DNA of 64,000 nucleotides from Nonlabens tegetincola (GTDB lineage Bacteria; Bacteroidota; Bacteroidia; Flavobacteriales; Flavobacteriaceae). Below are positions 53,516 to 61,714 of the stretch, piece by piece (within the stretch, counting starts at the first letter, position 1; each line of letters starts with the position of its first letter). Under the pieces are notes generated by a model, which saw only the letters and a list, made by a program, of their open reading frames with translations, was not told where the DNA came from and ran no database searches. Location of the stretch: NCBI RefSeq assembly GCF_002954355.1, contig NZ_MQVV01000010.1, positions 656,887-720,886 of the forward strand. The letters run 5' to 3'. The position numbers and the translations under genes were made by a program.

Positions 53516-54541
53516 ATGCAATTTATGAAATACGCAGAAAATATTTTAGGGACGATAGGTGACACTCCATTGGTTAAAATGAACAAGCTAGTTGAGGATA
53601 TTCCAGCATTAGTCCTAGCTAAATACGAAACTTTTAATCCAGGAAACAGCGTTAAAGATCGTATGGGACTTAAAATGATAGAAGATGCGGAGGCTGACGG
53701 AAGACTGAAACCAGGTGGAACTATCATTGAAGGAACCAGTGGAAACACAGGTATGGGACTAGCACTCGCTGCCATCATAAAAGGTTACAAATTAGTTTGT
53801 GTATTAAGTGATAAGCAGTCGAAAGAAAAAATGGATATTTTGAGAGCTGTAGGTGCTCAAGTGCATGTGTGCCCAACTGATGTGGCTCCTGATGATCCTA
53901 GATCTTATTATTCTACCAGTAAGAGATTAAGCGAGGAAACTCCTAACTCTTGGTATGTTAATCAATATGATAATCCTTCTAATTGTAAGGCGCATTATGA
54001 GTCTACTGGGCCAGAAATTTGGGAACAAACAGAAGGTAAGGTTACTCATTTCGTCGTTGGAGTAGGAACCGGTGGTACCATTTCGGGAGTAGGAACCTAT
54101 TTAAAATTACAAAACCCAAATGTCAAAGTTTGGGGAATTGATACCTACGGATCAGTTTTCAAAAAATATCATGAAACAGGAATATTTGATGAAAACGAGA
54201 TACATCCTTATGTAACAGAAGGTATAGGTGAAGATATTTTACCACTCAACGTAAGATTTGAAGTGATCGATGGTTTTACTAAAGTAACTGATCGAGATGC
54301 AGCGGTTTATACTAGAAGACTTGCTGCAGAAGAAGGAATGTTTTTAGGAAATAGTGCAGGTGCGGCCATTAAAGGTTTACGCCAAATTCATGAGCAAGTT
54401 GGATTCAATAAGGATGATGTGGTAGTTATTCTATTCCATGATCACGGAAGCCGTTACGTAGGTAAGTTTTTTAACGATGACTGGATGCAAGAAAAAGGAT
54501 GGTTAAATGAAGATGGTAGTTATTTGCCAGATGAAAAATAA
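53516..54541 (+). CDS. PLP-dependent cysteine synthase / cystathionine beta-synthase-like enzyme
   Basis: 341 residues, fold type II PLP enzyme. Schiff-base Lys K47 in NPGNSVKDRMG, EGTSGNTGMGLA phosphate/substrate loop and GTGGTISGVG phosphate-binding loop. The segment VTEGIGEDILP is more like cystathionine beta-synthase than CysK. The C-terminal CBS regulatory pair is absent. ATG at codon 4 is an alternative start. A TATTTTTG box (53498-53505) lies 10 nt before the first ATG. Confidence 0.88.
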   Translation: MQFMKYAENILGTIGDTPLVKMNKLVEDIPALVLAKYETFNPGNSVKDRMGLKMIEDAEADGRLKPGGTIIEGTSGNTGMGLALAAIIKGYKLVCVLSDKQSKEKMDILRAVGAQVHVCPTDVAPDDPRSYYSTSKRLSEETPNSWYVNQYDNPSNCKAHYESTGPEIWEQTEGKVTHFVVGVGTGGTISGVGTYLKLQNPNVKVWGIDTYGSVFKKYHETGIFDENEIHPYVTEGIGEDILPLNVRFEVIDGFTKVTDRDAAVYTRRLAAEEGMFLGNSAGAAIKGLRQIHEQVGFNKDDVVVILFHDHGSRYVGKFFNDDWMQEKGWLNEDGSYLPDEK

Positions 54542-54623
54542 TTTACTTCACCTATAGGTATGTGAGGTACTGTTAAAGGTTATAATTTTTGTTCTAAGTT
54601 TACAAAGATTATGACCTTTTTTT

Positions 54624-55892
54624 ATGCAAGAAGATTTTATTCATTACTTATGGAAGTTTAAAAAGTTATCAGGTATTCCTTTAACTACCACAGATGGGGT
54701 TGATCTTGTTATTCAATCCCTAGGTTCCCATAATTTTGAAAGTGGTCCAGATTTCTTTAATGCTAGACTTAAAATAGGAAATCAACAATGGGCAGGTAAT
54801 GTAGAAATGCATGTAAAAGCTAGTGATTGGTTTCTTCACGGTCACGACGATGATCCTGCTTATGATAACGTGATTTTACACGTGGTGTGGCAGCACGATG
54901 CTGAAATTTCAACTCGAGATGGAATTAAAATACCTGTTCTGGAAGTTTCAAGATTTGTTCCAGAAAATCTAGTGATGTCCTACCGCAAGCTTTTTGCACA
55001 TAAAAACAATCAGTTTATAAACTGTGAGCAGGATTTACCGCAAGTAAATGAATTTAAACTCAACTTATGGCTGGAAAAATTATTTATAAATAGATTGCAA
55101 CAAAAATCTGCTAGGATTAAACACTATTTGAAACAATCCAATAACGACTGGGAAGCAGCTTTTTTTCAGTTATTGGCTCGCAGTTTTGGTACAAAAACAA
55201 ATGCTGATGCTTTTGAACAGTTAGCACAAAGCATCGATCAGGCTACCGTGCGCAAATTGGCTCGTGATTCTTTTCAGTTAGAAAGTGCACTATTAGGTCA
55301 GTCAGGATTATTGGATGAGAAAAAGGAAGATAGGTATTACGAATTGTGTGTTAAAGAGTACGCTTTCGCGAAAGCGAAATATCAAATACAGCCATCGCTC
55401 ACACCTATGAAGTTTTTCAGATTGAGACCAGCAAATTTTCCTACGGTGAGAATTTCACAGTTGGCCATGTTATACCATAGAAAACCTATGTTATTTGCTG
55501 AGGTTTTGCTTGCTGTAACTAAAGAGGATGTGTATGATTTATTTGAAGTAAAGGCATCTAAATACTGGGATGATCATCATGTTTTTGATAAGAAGACTAA
55601 TGACCAGCCTAAAAGATTAACTAAGGCTTTTATAGATTTAATCATTATCAATTGTATCGTGCCTATAAAATTTTATTATGGTCAACAAATGGGTAAGGAA
55701 AATACCGAGGAATTACTCGCACTTATGGATTCCGTTAAAGCAGAAAGTAACGCTGTTATAAATGGATTTAAAAAGTTGATTAATGTAAAATCGGCATTAA
55801 CTTCACAATCACTGTTGCAATTAAAACCTAACTATTGCGATAGAAATAAGTGTTTGCAATGTGATGTAGGTGTTTCACTAGTCAGGAATTAA
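54624..55892 (+). CDS. DUF2851-family protein
   Basis: 422 residues. The N-terminal half carries the family block ESGPDFFNARLKIGNQ, WAGNVEMHVKASDW and a histidine-rich stretch (HGHDDDPAYDNVILHVVW). The C-terminus has a cysteine cluster YCDRNKCLQCDVG. GPDF followed by a V-E-x-H-x-K strand recalls PD-(D/E)xK nucleases, which is only an inference. The family is common in Bacteroidota but has no established function. A palindrome copy is read as KEYAFAKAK. Confidence 0.82.
   Translation: MQEDFIHYLWKFKKLSGIPLTTTDGVDLVIQSLGSHNFESGPDFFNARLKIGNQQWAGNVEMHVKASDWFLHGHDDDPAYDNVILHVVWQHDAEISTRDGIKIPVLEVSRFVPENLVMSYRKLFAHKNNQFINCEQDLPQVNEFKLNLWLEKLFINRLQQKSARIKHYLKQSNNDWEAAFFQLLARSFGTKTNADAFEQLAQSIDQATVRKLARDSFQLESALLGQSGLLDEKKEDRYYELCVKEYAFAKAKYQIQPSLTPMKFFRLRPANFPTVRISQLAMLYHRKPMLFAEVLLAVTKEDVYDLFEVKASKYWDDHHVFDKKTNDQPKRLTKAFIDLIIINCIVPIKFYYGQQMGKENTEELLALMDSVKAESNAVINGFKKLINVKSALTSQSLLQLKPNYCDRNKCLQCDVGVSLVRN
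55362..55375. repeat. Dispersed palindrome, copy 12
   Basis: Exact copy in the DUF2851 gene, read as Ala-Phe-Ala-Lys-Ala before the YQIQPSLTP segment. Flanked by C and G. Confidence 0.9.
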
Positions 55893-55907
55893 TAGTATTT
55901 TTACTTT

Positions 55908-56135
55908 ATGGGAATGGTAGCTAGTTTAAGAACTTATCTAGAAAAATACGGGTTTTATGTTTCTACACGGTTAGCAGATCGTTTAGGGATGAGAGCGCGC
56001 AGTGTAAGAATTACTTTTATATACTTTACGTTTGCTACGCTCGGTGCTGGATTTGCGGTATATTTAATTATTGCTTTTTGGTTAAAAATAAAAGACTTAG
56101 TATACGTAAAGCGAAGTTCTGTCTTTGATCTTTAA
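55908..56135 (+). CDS. PspC-domain small membrane protein
   Basis: 75 residues: basic N-terminal part (STRLADRLGMRARSVRI) and one transmembrane helix (~38-60) typical of PspC domains. The family takes part in membrane-stress responses, but this single short protein has no psp partners nearby. It follows DUF2851 by 15 nt and lies just upstream of the channel gene. Confidence 0.8.
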   Translation: MGMVASLRTYLEKYGFYVSTRLADRLGMRARSVRITFIYFTFATLGAGFAVYLIIAFWLKIKDLVYVKRSSVFDL

Positions 56136-56139
56136 GCTA

Positions 56140-57141
56140 ATGAGTAGGAAGATAAAAATTGCACTTACTTTACTTCTTAGTATTCTTTGTGCTGGTGTGA
56201 TTGGATTCATGGTAACCATGGATCTAGACGTGATCGATGCTCTATATATGACGGTGATTACGATTACTACTGTAGGCTATCGAGAAATTGGAAATCCATC
56301 GCCGCAAGCTAAGTTATTCATCATAGCGCTTATCTTAGTAAGTGTAGTTGCAGTGGGATATGCAGTAAGTGTTTTTACAGAGTATTTAATTTCACGAAGT
56401 TCAGTACGAGATATTATTTTTAAAAGACAACTTAAACAAATTAAGAACATGGAGAATCATGTTATTGTTTGCGGTTATGGTCGCAACGGGCGTCAAGCGG
56501 TTGAGAAGTTACAAGATTATAATCGTGATTTTATAGTTCTTGAAAAAAATCAAGAAGTTATAGATGAAGCTAGCTTGGATAGTAAATACTTTTTAAGGGG
56601 TAATGCTAACGAGGATGAAACCTTGCTTAACGCTGGAATCGAACGTGCCAGTGTTTTAATATCAGCTCTTCCTGATGATGCAGATAATCTCTTTGTAGTT
56701 TTAAGTGCTAGGCAGTTGAATAGTAAGTTGATGATTATATCAAGAGCAAGTGAAGAGACAACTGTGCGTAAACTTAAACTCGCAGGAGCCAATAACGTTA
56801 TCCTACCTGACTTAATAGGCGGGCAGCATATGGCTTCATTAATTGTAAGTCCAGACTTAATAGAGTTTTGGGATAATTTGAGTTATGGTGGTAATGATGG
56901 AGTTAATCTAGAACAAGTTTCATTTGAGCAAATGTTTGATCACCAAAGGTCTTGCAATATTCTAGATTTAAACCTAAGAAAAGAAACTGGTTGTACAATT
57001 ATTGGGTATAAAAATCCTAATGGAGATTATATTGTAAATCCTGATCCCTCGATAGAATTAGTTCCTGGATCAAAAATAATAGTAGTTGGAAATACCAATC
57101 AAATACAACATTTACAAAAGGTATATCGCATAGGAGACTAA
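56140..57141 (+). CDS. Potassium channel family protein with RCK/TrkA domain
   Basis: 333 residues from the ATG at 56140 (an in-frame TTG at 56125 is less likely). Helix 1 (~6-25), pore with filter TTVGYREIG, helix 2 (~55-80), then an RCK domain (NHVIVCGYGRNGRQA) and a TrkA-C-like end (~250-333). It is a ligand-gated inner-membrane K+ channel, probably nucleotide or ion gated. It starts 4 nt after PspC. Confidence 0.9.
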   Translation: MSRKIKIALTLLLSILCAGVIGFMVTMDLDVIDALYMTVITITTVGYREIGNPSPQAKLFIIALILVSVVAVGYAVSVFTEYLISRSSVRDIIFKRQLKQIKNMENHVIVCGYGRNGRQAVEKLQDYNRDFIVLEKNQEVIDEASLDSKYFLRGNANEDETLLNAGIERASVLISALPDDADNLFVVLSARQLNSKLMIISRASEETTVRKLKLAGANNVILPDLIGGQHMASLIVSPDLIEFWDNLSYGGNDGVNLEQVSFEQMFDHQRSCNILDLNLRKETGCTIIGYKNPNGDYIVNPDPSIELVPGSKIIVVGNTNQIQHLQKVYRIGD

Positions 57142-57168
57142 GGGTTTATCACTTTTAAATTTTTAATT

Positions 57169-57192
57169 AGCAATATTTTTTAAGATATTGCT
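57169..57192. other. Hairpin in the leader of the AGCS gene
   Basis: AGCAATAT and ATATTGCT with an 8-nt loop lie 24 nt before the ATG. No T-run follows, so it is not a standard terminator. It might shield or mark the leader, but a function is unknown. Confidence 0.3.
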
Positions 57193-57216
57193 GCCTTGTT
57201 TAATCAAATTTAATAT

Positions 57217-59301
57217 ATGAGGAGTATTTACATACTGGTTGCTGCCTTTCTTATAACCACGTTAGGTAACGCACAAGAGCTTATTTTAAAGGCTCAAACT
57301 ACTAACCCGACATCAGAGATAAATGATGGTTCTATTACCGTTACTGTGTCAGGTGGTAAAGCACCATATACTTACAAATGGTCCAATCAATCCACTCCAT
57401 TAAAATCAAATACCGCAACTTCACTTACTGAAGGGATTAATTATACAGTTGAGGTAACAGATGCCGATGGAAATAACGTGGCAGGAGTATACGAAGTTAA
57501 AGCAGAAAGTATAGTAGAGCATTTGAATGGTGCTGCCGTGCCTGCTGTAGGAGCTTTGGGGAATGTACTGTTCTGGGATTTATTTTCGGCAATTGGAATT
57601 TACGATCCAGTTGTTTATGCAGAATCAAAAAAGATTTCTATACCTAACTGGGAAGCTGGAGATGCAAATAAGTACACGCTTAAACAATGGTTGAAAAACG
57701 ACGGTGAAAAAGTAAAAAAAGGTGATGAGGTTGCTATTGTAGCAGTAGAAAATGGTCAAGATGTGGTTGTTTCCTCACCAGCTAGTGGTGAATTTAACCA
57801 CTTACAAAGTCGTGGTAAAGACCTTAATCCTGGGGACGTTATTTATAATGGAGAAAACAGTGGCGATGTTATAGAAACAGGAGCTCATTTGTTTGCACAA
57901 GTTAAGTATGATGAAAAGGTTCCTTTACTTCATCCTAATGGTGATGTTCAACAAAAGCCTATTCCGTTTATTGTAATTTGGTTAGTGCTAGGGGCTTTAT
58001 TCTTTACATTGAGAATGGGATTCATCAATTTTAGAGGATTTAAGCATTCCATAGATCTTGCAAAAGGAAAGTACGATGACCCAACAGCACCAGGTCAGGT
58101 TACTCACTTCCAGGCTTTGGCAACAGCAGTTTCAGGAACTGTAGGATTAGGAAATATAGCGAGTGTAGCTGTAGCAATTTCAATAGGTGGAGCAGGAGCT
58201 ACATTTTGGATGATAGTAGCAGGACTACTAGGTATGTCTTCAAAATTTGTGGAATGTACTCTTGGTGTAAAATATAGAGATATTTCAAGTACAGGAGCTG
58301 TTTATGGTGGTCCTATGAACTACTTGAGATATGGTCTTGAAAAACAAAATAAAAAAGGATTAGGTAAAGTATTGGCAGTTTTATTTGCAGTACTTGCAAT
58401 TGGAGCTTCCTTTGGTGGTGGTAATATGTTCCAGTCTAATCAAGCTTTTGAAGGTCTAGCAACTCAATTTACTTTCCTAGAAGGACATGGATTTATATTT
58501 GGTATAATAACAGCAGTGTTAGTAGGTGTGGTAATAATTGGTGGTATCCAAAGTATCGCAAAAGTTACAGGTAAAATTGTTCCATTCATGGCTAGTGTCT
58601 ACATAATAGCAGCGCTAGCGGTTATAATTATTAATATAGAGAATGTAGGGCCTGCATTTTCTGCCATCATTGATGGTGCTTTTAGTCCTTCGGCATTAAA
58701 AGGTGGTGTTATTGGGGTGTTAATCATTGGATTTCAACGTGCGGCTTTTTCAAATGAAGCTGGTGTAGGGTCTGCTGCAATTGCTCACAGTGCTGCAAAG
58801 ACGCATCATCCACCTTCTGAAGGTTTTGTTGCATTGTTAGAGCCTTTCATCGATACTGTAGTGGTTTGTACACTTACGGCTTTAGTATTAATCTTCACAG
58901 GAATGCACGAGGTAGAAGGACTTACAGGAGCTCAACTTACTTCTGATGCCTTTGGTAGTGTTATATCTTGGTTCCCATATGTTTTAGCAGGAGCAATTTT
59001 CCTTTTTGCATTTAGTACAATGATAAGTTGGTCTTATTATGGAATGCGTGCTTGGACCTATCTTTTTGGGAAAGGTCGTATGGTAGAGATTGCTTATAAA
59101 ATGATTTTCTTAATCTTTGTAGTTATAGGTTCTTCTGTATCGTTGGGTGCTGTTCTAGACTTTTCAGATATGATGATACTTGCTATGTCGTTCCCTAATA
59201 TTATTGGATTGTATCTAATGTCAGGTGAAGTTAAACGTGATCTTAATGAATACTGGCGTAAGCTTAAATCAGGAGAATTAGGCTTGAAAAAAGATGCATA
59301 A
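57217..59301 (+). CDS. AGCS-type sodium:alanine symporter with N-terminal SprB-like and hammerhead domains
   Basis: 694 residues. A signal peptide (1-19) precedes a SprB-like repeat (~25-95, [15 protein letters not shown]). The region around 108-130 looks like the first AGCS segment ([19 protein letters not shown]), and a lipoyl/biotinyl-like hammerhead (~140-230) is inserted before the rest of the transporter. The modifiable Lys of the hammerhead turn is not present (VENGQD). The carrier follows with [12 protein letters not shown] and [14 protein letters not shown]. It should carry alanine or glycine with sodium. Confidence 0.88.
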   Translation: MRSIYILVAAFLITTLGNAQELILKAQTTNPTSEINDGSITVTVSGGKAPYTYKWSNQSTPLKSNTATSLTEGINYTVEVTDADGNNVAGVYEVKAESIVEHLNGAAVPAVGALGNVLFWDLFSAIGIYDPVVYAESKKISIPNWEAGDANKYTLKQWLKNDGEKVKKGDEVAIVAVENGQDVVVSSPASGEFNHLQSRGKDLNPGDVIYNGENSGDVIETGAHLFAQVKYDEKVPLLHPNGDVQQKPIPFIVIWLVLGALFFTLRMGFINFRGFKHSIDLAKGKYDDPTAPGQVTHFQALATAVSGTVGLGNIASVAVAISIGGAGATFWMIVAGLLGMSSKFVECTLGVKYRDISSTGAVYGGPMNYLRYGLEKQNKKGLGKVLAVLFAVLAIGASFGGGNMFQSNQAFEGLATQFTFLEGHGFIFGIITAVLVGVVIIGGIQSIAKVTGKIVPFMASVYIIAALAVIIINIENVGPAFSAIIDGAFSPSALKGGVIGVLIIGFQRAAFSNEAGVGSAAIAHSAAKTHHPPSEGFVALLEPFIDTVVVCTLTALVLIFTGMHEVEGLTGAQLTSDAFGSVISWFPYVLAGAIFLFAFSTMISWSYYGMRAWTYLFGKGRMVEIAYKMIFLIFVVIGSSVSLGAVLDFSDMMILAMSFPNIIGLYLMSGEVKRDLNEYWRKLKSGELGLKKDA

Positions 59302-59310
59302 TACAGTTTT

Positions 59311-60168
59311 ATGAATCAATTTAAATCCCTCTTTGCTTTTACTAAAAATCAGCTCAGAGGGATTTTTGTATTAAGCATCTTATTAATAATTGCGATAGGA
59401 TTTTACGGATATACAAAATCAACTGAATCGTCTAACCAATTAAGCGTGTCTAGAATTGAAGGTTATCAAGGTCAGATAGATTCCTTAATAGCCTTACAAA
59501 AAAGAAAACGTGATACCATCTATCCATTCAATCCTAATTACATTACAGATTTTAAAGGCTATAAATTAGGGTTGACTGTTGAGGAAATAGATAGATTATT
59601 ACGCTTTCGCGAAAGCGGAAAATGGATCAACTCTACTAGGCAATTTAAAGAGGTGACTGGTGTAAGTGATAAATGGTTGGATAGTATAAGACCCTTTTTT
59701 AAATTCCCTAAATGGGTGACAGAAAATAAAAACCAAACTAGGACTTACACCAATAAACGAACCCATGTTCGCAAAAACATAAATCAAGCTACTAATAATG
59801 ATTTGAGGTCGGTGTATGGCGTAGGGCCTGCTACAGCAAAGAAAATAATTAATGAAAGAGATAGATTAGGTGGCTTTGTTGATATGTTGCAAGTACAATC
59901 AGTTTATGGTTTGCCTGATTCTACTTTTATAAGGATCAAAGAAAAATTCTATTTGACAAACAACGCTTCTCATATTAAAATAGCATTGAATACCGCCACA
60001 AGAGAAGAATTGTTAAGCATTCCATATTTTAACGACTACTTGGTTGATGCTTTAATAGAGCAACGCACATTACGAGATGGATTTAAGAGCTGGGATAAAG
60101 TACTGTTAACTTCCCGTTTCCCTGAAGAGAAATTGGCCCTAATTCAGTTATATTTGACGCTCGACTAA
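59311..60168 (+). CDS. Membrane-anchored helix-hairpin-helix protein
   Basis: 285 residues: one N-terminal helix (~18-36), a linker, and three HhH units (around 85-120, 160-205 and 225-270). The unit with INQATNNDLRSVYGVGPATAKKII is a classic ComEA-type HhH pair. These motifs bind DNA non-specifically. It starts 9 nt after the AGCS gene. A palindrome copy encodes RFRESGKW in the first unit. A role in DNA uptake or envelope DNA binding is possible but unproven. Confidence 0.83.
   Translation: MNQFKSLFAFTKNQLRGIFVLSILLIIAIGFYGYTKSTESSNQLSVSRIEGYQGQIDSLIALQKRKRDTIYPFNPNYITDFKGYKLGLTVEEIDRLLRFRESGKWINSTRQFKEVTGVSDKWLDSIRPFFKFPKWVTENKNQTRTYTNKRTHVRKNINQATNNDLRSVYGVGPATAKKIINERDRLGGFVDMLQVQSVYGLPDSTFIRIKEKFYLTNNASHIKIALNTATREELLSIPYFNDYLVDALIEQRTLRDGFKSWDKVLLTSRFPEEKLALIQLYLTLD
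59603..59616. repeat. Dispersed palindrome, copy 13
   Basis: Exact copy in the HhH gene, read as Arg-Phe-Arg-Glu-Ser, a stretch that fits the usual R-x-R-x-x-G pattern of these domains. Flanked by C and G. Confidence 0.9.
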
Positions 60169-60194
60169 CTAGAAATATTATACGATAATTTTAT

Positions 60195-61364
60195 ATGTAC
60201 TCAAAATACTTTACCGAAGAACACAACGCATTCAGACAGAGTTTTAGAGATTTTCTTCAAAAAGAAGCCCTTCCTCATATTGAACGATGGGAGGAAACCG
60301 GTCAAATTGATAGAGAGATTTTCCAAAAAATGGGAGAGATGGGCTACTTTGGTCTTTATTATCCTGAAAAATATGGAGGTCTTGATCTTGACTTTTTCTA
60401 TACTGTTATTTTTTTAGAAGAAATGCAGCGTATTAACTCAGGTGGGTTTGCGGCAGCGATGTGGGTACAAGCATTTCTAGGTGCACAGCATTTGCTTAAG
60501 GAAGGTGATGAGAGAATTAAGGAAGAATATCTTGTTCCTACTTTAACAGGTGAAAAAATAGGGTGTTTGGGTATAACAGAACCATTTGGAGGAAGTGATG
60601 TGGCTGGTATGAGAACTACCGCTGTAAAGGAAGGAGATCATTATATAATTAATGGATCAAAAACTTTCATAACAAATGGAGTCTATTCAGACTATCTGGT
60701 TGTTGCTGCAAAAACTGATCCTGACGCAAAAGGAAGAGGTATTAGCATATTCGTAATGGATCGTGAGACGCCTGGTATAAGCGCTACTAAACTAAATAAA
60801 TTGGGATGGAGAGCAAGTGATACTGGTGAGATAGGTTTTGATAACGTGCGTGTACCAGTTGAAAACCTGATGGGTGAAGAAGGTAAAGGATTTGCGTACA
60901 TAATGCAGCACTTTGCTCTTGAGAGATTAATAATGGGTATCAATGCTCATGCTAGAGCAGAATACGCGCTGGAATACACCGCTCAATATATGAGAGATAG
61001 ACAGGCGTTTGGAAAGTCATTGGACAAATTTCAGGCATTACGCCATAAAATGTCCGATATGCTAAGTGAGGTTGAAATGGCAAAATGTTTCAATTATAAC
61101 ATTGCCGAGGAGCTAGATAAAGGGCTTTATCCTGTTAAAGAGGCAAGTATGTCAAAGTTAGTATCTACTAAAATAGCAGATGAGGTAATCTATCAATGCT
61201 TACAATATTTAGGTGGCTATGGATATATAGAAGAATATCCTCTTGCACGTATGTGGAGAGATAGTCGCTTAGGGCCTATTGGTGGTGGTACGAGTGAAAT
61301 TATGCGTGAGATAATAGCAAAAATGGAACTTGACGGTAAAGACTACAAACCTGCTGCTAAATAA
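60195..61364 (+). CDS. Acyl-CoA dehydrogenase
   Basis: 389 residues with the ACAD signature GITEPFGGSDVAGMRTT, FITNG and the C-terminal PIGGGTSEIMREI. In most ACADs the catalytic Glu precedes GTxEI; here the position is Gly, as in long-chain and isovaleryl types whose Glu lies in an earlier helix. It likely oxidises a long- or branched-chain acyl-CoA with FAD. The chain length cannot be fixed. It starts 26 nt after the HhH gene. Confidence 0.9.
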   Translation: MYSKYFTEEHNAFRQSFRDFLQKEALPHIERWEETGQIDREIFQKMGEMGYFGLYYPEKYGGLDLDFFYTVIFLEEMQRINSGGFAAAMWVQAFLGAQHLLKEGDERIKEEYLVPTLTGEKIGCLGITEPFGGSDVAGMRTTAVKEGDHYIINGSKTFITNGVYSDYLVVAAKTDPDAKGRGISIFVMDRETPGISATKLNKLGWRASDTGEIGFDNVRVPVENLMGEEGKGFAYIMQHFALERLIMGINAHARAEYALEYTAQYMRDRQAFGKSLDKFQALRHKMSDMLSEVEMAKCFNYNIAEELDKGLYPVKEASMSKLVSTKIADEVIYQCLQYLGGYGYIEEYPLARMWRDSRLGPIGGGTSEIMREIIAKMELDGKDYKPAAK

Positions 61365-61414
61365 TTTATTTGCCAGGAAATACATCTTTTATTACTAGAA
61401 TTAAAAAATAAATG

Positions 61415-61422
61415 TATTTTTG
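61415..61422 (+). promoter_or_regulatory. Promoter -7 box (TATTTTTG) of rpsU
   Basis: Exact TAnnTTTG match, 31 nt before the rpsU start. Transcription would begin near 61428, giving a short leader that consists almost entirely of the Shine-Dalgarno region. No clear -33 TTG is at standard distance. Confidence 0.65.
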
Positions 61423-61434
61423 CACTCGCTAAAG

Positions 61435-61446
61435 AAAGGAGGTGAT
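61435..61446 (+). promoter_or_regulatory. Perfect 12-nt Shine-Dalgarno before rpsU
   Basis: AAAGGAGGTGAT is fully complementary to the conserved 3' end of 16S rRNA, with 6 nt to the ATG at 61453. Almost no other gene in the window has a recognisable Shine-Dalgarno; most starts follow A/T-rich leaders. Confidence 0.93.
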
Positions 61447-61452
61447 GCCACT

Positions 61453-61647
61453 ATGTTAATAATACCAGTTAAAGAAGGAGAAAATATCGATAGAGCTCTA
61501 AAACGTTTCAAAAGAAAATTTGATCGTACAGGGAAGATGCGTGAACTAAGAAGAAGACAACAGTTTACAAAGCCGTCTGTAGCAAAAAGAGCACAAAAGA
61601 TTAAAGCTGAATACATTCAGCACTTAAGAGATCAAGAGAATATCTAA
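61453..61647 (+). CDS. rpsU: Ribosomal protein bS21
   Basis: 64 residues from the ATG at 61453: MLIIPVKEGENIDRALKRFK, the usual bS21 start. A longer frame from 61420 would include the Shine-Dalgarno itself and is rejected. The protein is Arg/Lys rich with the expected helix. bS21 sits next to the anti-Shine-Dalgarno in the small subunit and helps hide it in flavobacterial ribosomes; the strong Shine-Dalgarno fits feedback control when bS21 is short. Confidence 0.96.
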   Translation: MLIIPVKEGENIDRALKRFKRKFDRTGKMRELRRRQQFTKPSVAKRAQKIKAEYIQHLRDQENI

Positions 61648-61668
61648 GAACTCTTTAGTTTAAAGTTT

Positions 61669-61714
61669 AACCGCTAGAAAGAAATGTTTAAATTTACTTT
61701 CTAGCGGTTTTTTT
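61669..61714 (+). terminator. Strong terminator after rpsU
   Basis: A 13-bp stem AACCGCTAGAAAG / CTTTCTAGCGGTT, extended by weaker pairs, is followed by a T-run that ends at 61714. The next gene starts at 61715, so its ATG directly abuts the T-tract. Confidence 0.9.
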
